From positions 1 to 5,492 of the forward strand of contig JAJRSV010000105.1 in assembly GCA_024278655.1 (NCBI GenBank): DNA of 5,492 bases. The letters run 5' to 3'. Below, piece after piece: positions 1 through 2,660 of this stretch; position 1 is the stretch's first letter; each line of letters starts with the position of its first letter. Position numbers and translations under genes: made by a program. The stretch comes from Bacteroidota bacterium (lineage in GTDB: Bacteria; Bacteroidota; Ignavibacteria; Ignavibacteriales; Ignavibacteriaceae). The notes beneath the pieces are model-generated. The model was not told the origin of the DNA. It was given only the letters and a program-made list of their open reading frames with translations, and ran no database searches.

Positions 1-468
1 AACCCCGATTCTCCGGCTTTTATAGATGATTACCTCGGACAAATAGACTTTGTCGAAGGTAGAATACTTCAATTGGAATCTGCTTTTCCGCAGGATAAAA
101 TGGACTGGCGTCCGGCTGAGGGAATCCGCTCGGTTGCCGAAGTTTTCCTGCACATTACCGAAGCAAACTATTACCTGATAAGCAAATTAAACGGCGAAGC
201 TGCGGAACTGGATATGAAAACATCAGACAAAGAAGAAATAGCAGGAATGCTTAAAAAATCATTTAGTGCTATTAAGGAAAATACAGCCGGCTTAACAAAA
301 GAAGACCTCAATAAAATAGAAAAAGCATTCGGCACGGAAATGTCTTTAAGAAATTTTATGATTAGCATTCTTAATCACATGCACGAGCATATGGGACAGG
401 CAATTGCTTATGCAAGAATGAACGGTGTAGTGCCGCCTTGGAGTAAAAAGCAGGAAGGCGAAAAATAG
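1..468 (+). CDS. DinB family protein, 5' end cut by window edge
   Basis: The frame is open from base 1 to the TAG at 466-468, so 155 C-terminal residues are visible and the real start lies outside the window; the in-frame TTG at 73 is not a credible start because homologous-looking sequence continues upstream of it. DinB/YfiT-like proteins are four-helix bundles that bind a divalent metal through three histidines. Here the candidate ligands are H51 (in VFLHIT, after the typical WRPAEGIRS segment) and the HxxxH pair H126/H130 in NHMHEHMGQ, followed by the usual helix end and VPPWS tail. Length and helix spacing suggest only the N-terminus is lost. Many family members are thiol-dependent (bacillithiol or mycothiol) transferases or hydrolases, but the substrate cannot be inferred here. 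In related bacteria such proteins can have a signal peptide; that part is not visible. It converges on the transporter at 479-1387 with a 10-bp gap. The family call is solid, the biochemical role is open. Confidence 0.88.
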   Translation, partial: NPDSPAFIDDYLGQIDFVEGRILQLESAFPQDKMDWRPAEGIRSVAEVFLHITEANYYLISKLNGEAAELDMKTSDKEEIAGMLKKSFSAIKENTAGLTKEDLNKIEKAFGTEMSLRNFMISILNHMHEHMGQAIAYARMNGVVPPWSKKQEGEK

Positions 469-478
469 AAATTTTATT

Positions 479-1387
479 TTATGTTTCGGGGCGGGTGGTT
501 TTAATGTTTGTTACTTTAAGAATACTTAGGAACAAAACCAATGCACCTGCCCATTGAACAGGATTGAGAATGCGTCCGCGTAAAACATATTCGAGTACCA
601 CGGCGGTTAAAGGAAATGCGAGCTCACAAACAGAAGCTACCGAGGCGGTAATTCTTTTCAAACCGAAATAATAAAGGAATATTGCCGGACCGCCCGTTGT
701 AAATGCAATAAGGATAAAAATATAAACCTGCTCAGTAGATACATTGGACAACTCACTCATCGCACCGGTCGATAAAACAATTGCAAACATTATTACCGCC
801 GAAAACGCAAATCTTAAATATGTACCCAATTCGAAGCTTACATTTTTTAACGCTCTTTTACTTAACACGGTTGAAGAACTGAAACTCAACGCAGCCAGCA
901 GAGCAAAGAAAGCTGCCTGTGTTGTTTTATCGCTTGCATCTATACTCGGCACACTTAATCCGAATGTCATAAAGTATGCGCCCGCAACAGCAAACGATCC
1001 CCAAAGAAAAAACCGGGCGGGTAATTTTTCTTTAAGAAAAATTGCAGCCATAACAATTGCAAAAGCAGGCTGAAGTTTCTGAATTAAAATTACGATTGAA
1101 AGATTTACATAATTAACATAAAACAGAGCTTTGGTAATTGCCATCGTACCGATTGCCCCGCCGAACAAAGCAACCGCCCCGAACGCAAGCCAGTCCCGCC
1201 AATTCATATTCCTGAGGAATGTAATGTTCTTAAGCAGGATTGGAGTAAGTAATATTGCAACGATAATGCTCTCAACAAAAACCACCAGTGTAACCGGCAG
1301 GTTCGAAAGGATAGGGCGCAGAACGATGCCGTCAACAGCCCATAAGCTCGCCGCAAATATCACATAGAACGGTGCAATGCGTTTCAT
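479..1387 (-). CDS. EamA/DMT-family inner-membrane transporter, 10 TM
   Basis: A complete 302-residue protein, the normal size for the drug/metabolite transporter superfamily. It has ten hydrophobic segments, at about residues 5-27, 30-52, 66-90, 95-117, 126-144, 155-178, 187-206, 221-242, 248-268 and 276-292. These form two tandem EamA repeats (about 7-141 and 156-293). The first repeat ends in the family signature around residues 105-121 (LQPAFAIVMAAIFLKEKLP, with the conserved Pro and Glu). In the second repeat the equivalent Glu position reads RGR (residues 260-262), so the signature there is degenerate. Both termini are predicted cytoplasmic. Family members export amino acids, metabolites or toxic compounds, or import nucleotide sugars; the substrate cannot be told from sequence. 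The ATG at 1385-1387 follows a weak AGG-type ribosome site (ACAGGTAAATG). The gene has its own promoter region in the divergent spacer and no operon partner. Its downstream end abuts the DinB gene without a clear terminator. Confidence 0.92.
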   Translation of the reverse strand: MKRIAPFYVIFAASLWAVDGIVLRPILSNLPVTLVVFVESIIVAILLTPILLKNITFLRNMNWRDWLAFGAVALFGGAIGTMAITKALFYVNYVNLSIVILIQKLQPAFAIVMAAIFLKEKLPARFFLWGSFAVAGAYFMTFGLSVPSIDASDKTTQAAFFALLAALSFSSSTVLSKRALKNVSFELGTYLRFAFSAVIMFAIVLSTGAMSELSNVSTEQVYIFILIAFTTGGPAIFLYYFGLKRITASVASVCELAFPLTAVVLEYVLRGRILNPVQWAGALVLFLSILKVTNIKTTRPET

Positions 1388-1433
1388 TTACCTGTTATAA
1401 AAATTTTGGAATCCAAATTTTGAATTTGATTGA

Positions 1434-1441
1434 CAAATATA
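1434..1441 (-). promoter_or_regulatory. candidate -7 element (TATATTTG) for the EamA transporter
   Basis: Read on the minus strand this is TATATTTG, an exact match to the Bacteroidota housekeeping -7 consensus TAnnTTTG. It lies 46 nt before the transporter ATG, which would give a leader of roughly 40 nt. No TTTG/TTG -33 element is present at the usual 17-23 nt spacing (the region reads ...GGTTATTATTTAA...), so the call rests on one element in AT-rich DNA. Confidence 0.35.
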
Positions 1442-1467
1442 ACATTAGTCTCACATTAAATAATAAC

Positions 1468-1505
1468 CTTAAATATCTGCTGTGATTTTAATTTCTTAAA
1501 TATCT
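1468..1505. repeat. 11-bp direct repeat pair, 27-bp period
   Basis: CTTAAATATCT occurs exactly at 1468-1478 and again at 1495-1505. Both copies lie upstream of the minus-strand candidate promoter, at a position where a regulator could bind. The sequence is AT-rich, so chance is not excluded. Confidence 0.4.
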
Positions 1506-1510
1506 TCCCC

Positions 1511-1543
1511 CGCAGAAAGAGATTACGGTTTAAACTTTCTGCG
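1511..1543. repeat. perfect 9-bp inverted repeat, 15-nt loop
   Basis: CGCAGAAAG (1511-1519) is the exact reverse complement of CTTTCTGCG (1535-1543). The 15-nt loop overlaps the palindrome GTTTAAAC (1528-1535). Neither side carries a T-run, so it is not an intrinsic terminator, and no gene ends nearby. It sits near the middle of a divergent promoter region, so an operator or a leader hairpin of the plus-strand gene are the options. Confidence 0.5.
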
Positions 1544-1574
1544 AGTTTCCACAATTACACACATTTAATATTTG

Positions 1575-1607
1575 TTATGTGCCGCAACATAATTTGCTTA
1601 TTAGCAA
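1575..1607. repeat. two short tandem inverted repeats
   Basis: TTATGT (1575-1580) pairs with ACATAA (1587-1592) across a 6-nt loop. Directly after it, TTGCT (1594-1598) pairs with AGCAA (1603-1607) across TATT. Each stem is short and AT-rich; side by side they could form a small structured leader or operator upstream of the secreted-protein gene. Confidence 0.25.
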
Positions 1608-1685
1608 CAATATGCCAATATTCTATGTCGTTAGATTTCCGAATAAGAAACCCCTCTCTAACCTAATCATTTATTTATTTCACAC

Positions 1686-1690
1686 GGAGG
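1686..1690 (+). promoter_or_regulatory. Shine-Dalgarno GGAGG fixing the start at 1695
   Basis: GGAGG lies 4 nt before ATG 1695-1697. It is the strongest ribosome site in the window and selects this start over the in-frame ATG at 1722, which would lose the positively charged N-region of the signal peptide. Confidence 0.8.
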
Positions 1691-1694
1691 TACT

Positions 1695-2135
1695 ATGCGC
1701 TCTATTTGCAAGAACTGGTCGATGTTTTTTTTCCTTTTCGTTTTGCTCTCAAGCTCCCTGATGTTCGCTCAGCAAAATCAGGGAAATGTGGTTGTGCTTA
1801 ACAATTCGGAGCTATCACTTTCAAACGAGGGAACGATGGCAGAATTTGATTCCTTAACTCAGTTGTATAACACGAAAGTGTTAGCCCAAAATGAATTAAT
1901 AATCAGCTTCAAGACTATCCGTCACTGGTGGGGTAATGACAACACCGATTTTATAACAATTTACGAAGTGAAAAACTGGGAAGATGTTACCGCATCCAAT
2001 CAGCGTAACAACGAATTGTTTATGGCGGCTTGGCCAACAGAAGAGGCAAGAAAAGAATTTAACGATACTTATAACAAATACTTTACCGGAAAACATTCGG
2101 ATGAAATTTATCAGGAAGTGGTTTTCAACAAATAG
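1695..2135 (+). CDS. small secreted protein of unknown function
   Basis: 146 residues. Residues 1-25 form a signal peptide: Arg2/Lys6, then a Phe/Leu/Val/Ser-rich core starting about residue 10, ending MFA before QQNQ, so signal peptidase I cleavage is likely after Ala25. No lipobox Cys is present. The mature protein (about 121 residues) lacks membrane segments. By eye its predicted order is strand (32-41), helix (48-66), strand (68-77), strand (85-91), helix (95-112), helix (115-128), strand (136-144), the pattern of a ferredoxin-like or dimeric alpha/beta-barrel fold. Conserved-looking blocks are IRHWWGND (75-82), YEVKNWED (90-97), NNELFMAAWPTEEAR (105-119) and HSDEIYQEVV (134-143). I recall similar uncharacterised proteins in Ignavibacteria but know no function. 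It is a single-gene unit with its own SD and terminator. Location would be periplasm or outside the cell. A heme, small-molecule or stress role is possible for this fold but not supported by any residue I can identify. Confidence 0.85.
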   Translation: MRSICKNWSMFFFLFVLLSSSLMFAQQNQGNVVVLNNSELSLSNEGTMAEFDSLTQLYNTKVLAQNELIISFKTIRHWWGNDNTDFITIYEVKNWEDVTASNQRNNELFMAAWPTEEARKEFNDTYNKYFTGKHSDEIYQEVVFNK

Positions 2136-2180
2136 CTGTTATTTCTGAAGAGTAAGTTTTGATTATACCTTAAATCTTTC

Positions 2181-2218
2181 GCCCGGTTTATCCAACGATT
2201 TACCGGGTTTTATTTTTT
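2181..2218 (+). terminator. intrinsic terminator of the secreted-protein gene
   Basis: CCCGGT (2182-2187) pairs with ACCGGG (2202-2207), extended by a G-U pair at 2181/2208, with a 14-nt loop. It is followed by TTTTATTTTTT (2208-2218). It lies 46 nt after the stop codon at 2133-2135. Confidence 0.85.
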
Positions 2219-2314
2219 GCTAAAATCCTATCCCTCTGTCTTCAATCGCAGAGTTACCAATCTCAAATGATTCCCAACACCTTATCAACAAATTGAGCAC
2301 GTGCACGGATGAGT

Positions 2315-2433
2315 GTTTCGGTTTTAGCCCGTACCATACACAATAAAATATTGATTGCTTTTATACCATATTTTCATGCATATGCACCATAAAATGTAAA
2401 CAGTCCATCATATAAGTGCTTTGAAACCGAAAC
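2315..2433. repeat. 10-bp inverted repeat enclosing 99 bp, right arm in tRNA promoter
   Basis: GTTTCGGTTT (2315-2324) and AAACCGAAAC (2424-2433) are exact reverse complements. The right arm begins one base after the -33 TTTG of the tRNA promoter and fills the first half of its spacer. No target-site duplication flanks the pair, so a small mobile element is not demonstrated; a pair of regulator half-sites is the other reading. Confidence 0.4.
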
Positions 2434-2450
2434 AAAAAATATTAATTTTG
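2420..2450 (+). promoter_or_regulatory. Bacteroidota-type promoter of tRNA-Lys
   Basis: TTTG (2420-2423), a 19-nt spacer, then TAATTTTG (2443-2450) match the published Bacteroides consensus TTTG-N17-23-TAnnTTTG exactly. The last base of the -7 element is 4 nt before the first base of the tRNA, so transcription should start at or within a few bases of the mature 5' end. Placement directly before an RNA gene makes a chance match unlikely. Confidence 0.8.
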
Positions 2451-2454
2451 CACC

Positions 2455-2527
2455 GCACCCTTAGCTCAGTTGGCAGAGCATCTGACTCTTAATCAGCAGG
2501 TCGCCGGTTCGAGCCCGGCAGGGTGCA
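2455..2527 (+). tRNA. tRNA-Lys (anticodon CTT)
   Basis: A 73-nt complete cloverleaf. Acceptor stem GCACCCT (2455-2461) pairs with AGGGTGC (2520-2526) over all 7 bp, with discriminator A2527. D stem is GCTC (2464-2467) / GAGC (2476-2479). Anticodon stem is 2481-2485 / 2493-2497 with loop CTCTTAA and anticodon CTT at 2488-2490, which reads AAG (Lys). The variable loop is AGGTC, and T stem GCCGG (2503-2507) / CCGGC (2515-2519) flanks loop TTCGAGC. The outermost anticodon-stem pair (T2481-C2497) is a mismatch; all other stem pairs are canonical. The 3' CCA is not encoded (CAA follows the discriminator), so CCA must be added by nucleotidyltransferase. It is a lone tRNA with its own promoter; its 3' half is duplicated just downstream. 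Confidence 0.97.
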
Positions 2528-2535
2528 CAAGAAGA

Positions 2536-2585
2536 ACTCTTAATCAGTCCCGACGAAGTCGGGATTCGAGCCCGGCAGGGTGCAC
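2536..2585 (+). pseudogene. truncated tRNA-Lys 3'-half copy interrupted by a palindrome
   Basis: Bases 2536-2547 (ACTCTTAATCAG) repeat tRNA bases 2485-2496, i.e. the end of the anticodon stem, the anticodon loop and most of the 3' stem strand. Bases 2565-2585 repeat 2508-2528 without a mismatch over 21 nt, i.e. the T loop, 3' T-stem strand, 3' acceptor strand, discriminator and one further base. Between the blocks the tRNA has 11 nt (CAGGTCGCCGG) but the copy has 17 nt, all of it a palindrome. The copy lacks the acceptor 5' strand, D arm and 5' T-stem strand, so it cannot be a tRNA. It starts 8 nt after the tRNA's last base and lies before the terminator, so it should be part of the primary tRNA transcript. 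Confidence 0.85.
2548..2564 (+). repeat. 17-nt palindrome inside the tRNA tail copy
   Basis: TCCCGAC (2548-2554), loop GAA, GTCGGGA (2558-2564): a perfect 7-bp GC-rich stem with a 3-nt loop. Its edges coincide exactly with the break points between the two tRNA-matching blocks, so it looks like a discrete unit inserted or swapped in, as expected of a short repetitive palindromic element. No second copy exists in this window. Confidence 0.7.
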
Positions 2586-2604
2586 GAAAAGTTAGTATAA
2601 AATT

Positions 2605-2640
2605 AAAGCCCCGTAATTGTTAACCGCGGGGCTTTTTTAA
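2605..2640. terminator. bidirectional intrinsic terminator (tRNA-Lys / T9SS cargo gene)
   Basis: AAAGCCCCG (2605-2613) pairs perfectly with CGGGGCTTT (2627-2635) around a 13-nt loop. On + it is followed by a T-run (TTTTTT, 2633-2638), ending the tRNA transcript. On - the stem is followed by TTTAATTTTA, and it lies 25 nt beyond the TAA of the large minus-strand gene, so it can serve both converging units. Confidence 0.88.
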
Positions 2641-2660
2641 TTTCAGCATCAATCACATCG

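Larger units (their letters stand above)
1388..1694. other. divergent intergenic region (transporter / secreted protein)
   Basis: This AT-rich 307-bp spacer has no credible coding frame. It must hold both divergent promoters. It contains an imperfect inverted repeat in the transporter leader (about 1400-1421, AAAATTTTGGA / TCCAAATTTT with a one-base bulge), a candidate -7 element on the minus strand, an 11-bp direct repeat, a 9-bp inverted repeat and two short tandem hairpins; the last four are entered separately. No convincing Bacteroidota-type promoter was found for the plus-strand gene: the best match is AATATTTG at 1567-1574, with TTTC 17 nt upstream and one mismatch in each element. Confidence 0.6.
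2219..2454. other. noncoding stretch upstream of tRNA-Lys
   Basis: No credible coding frame on either strand. It holds the 10-bp inverted repeat GTTTCGGTTT (2315-2324) / AAACCGAAAC (2424-2433), a palindrome GCACGTGC (2297-2304), a palindrome TGCATATGCA (2377-2386), a small CAATA/TATTG hairpin (2341-2353) and, at the right end, the tRNA promoter. Apart from these I see nothing that names a function; an unrecognised small RNA is possible but unsupported. Confidence 0.55.

Noticed and set aside
73..75. TTG as the start of the DinB-family gene
   Set aside because: The frame is open to base 1 and the upstream residues (DDYLGQIDFVEGRILQLE) look like the first helix of the fold.
744..1367. Open frames on + opposite the transporter
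   Set aside because: They are antisense shadows of a clear membrane protein, without ribosome sites or recognisable domains. The same applies to the plus-strand frames opposite the large T9SS protein and to the minus-strand frame opposite the secreted protein.
1725..1732. T8 run in the signal-peptide codons as a phase-variation tract
   Set aside because: Eight T's encoding Phe codons in a hydrophobic core are expected from composition; there is no sign of switching.
1579..1761. A 60-residue open frame on + before and across the signal-peptide region
   Set aside because: It begins with GTG without a ribosome site, overlaps the start of the secreted-protein gene in another frame and has no protein-like features.
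2297..2386. Palindromes GCACGTGC and TGCATATGCA as regulator sites
   Set aside because: Single short palindromes with no partner site, no gene start at a fitting distance and no repeat elsewhere in the window.
2536..2585. A second tRNA-Lys gene
   Set aside because: It lacks the 5' acceptor strand, D arm and 5' T-stem strand and carries an unrelated hairpin in their place, so it cannot form a cloverleaf.
2508..2585. attL/attR of an integrated element at the tRNA 3' end
   Set aside because: The 21-nt repeats are only 57 nt apart, no integrase is present, and the duplication also includes the anticodon-loop block, which a simple att duplication would not explain.
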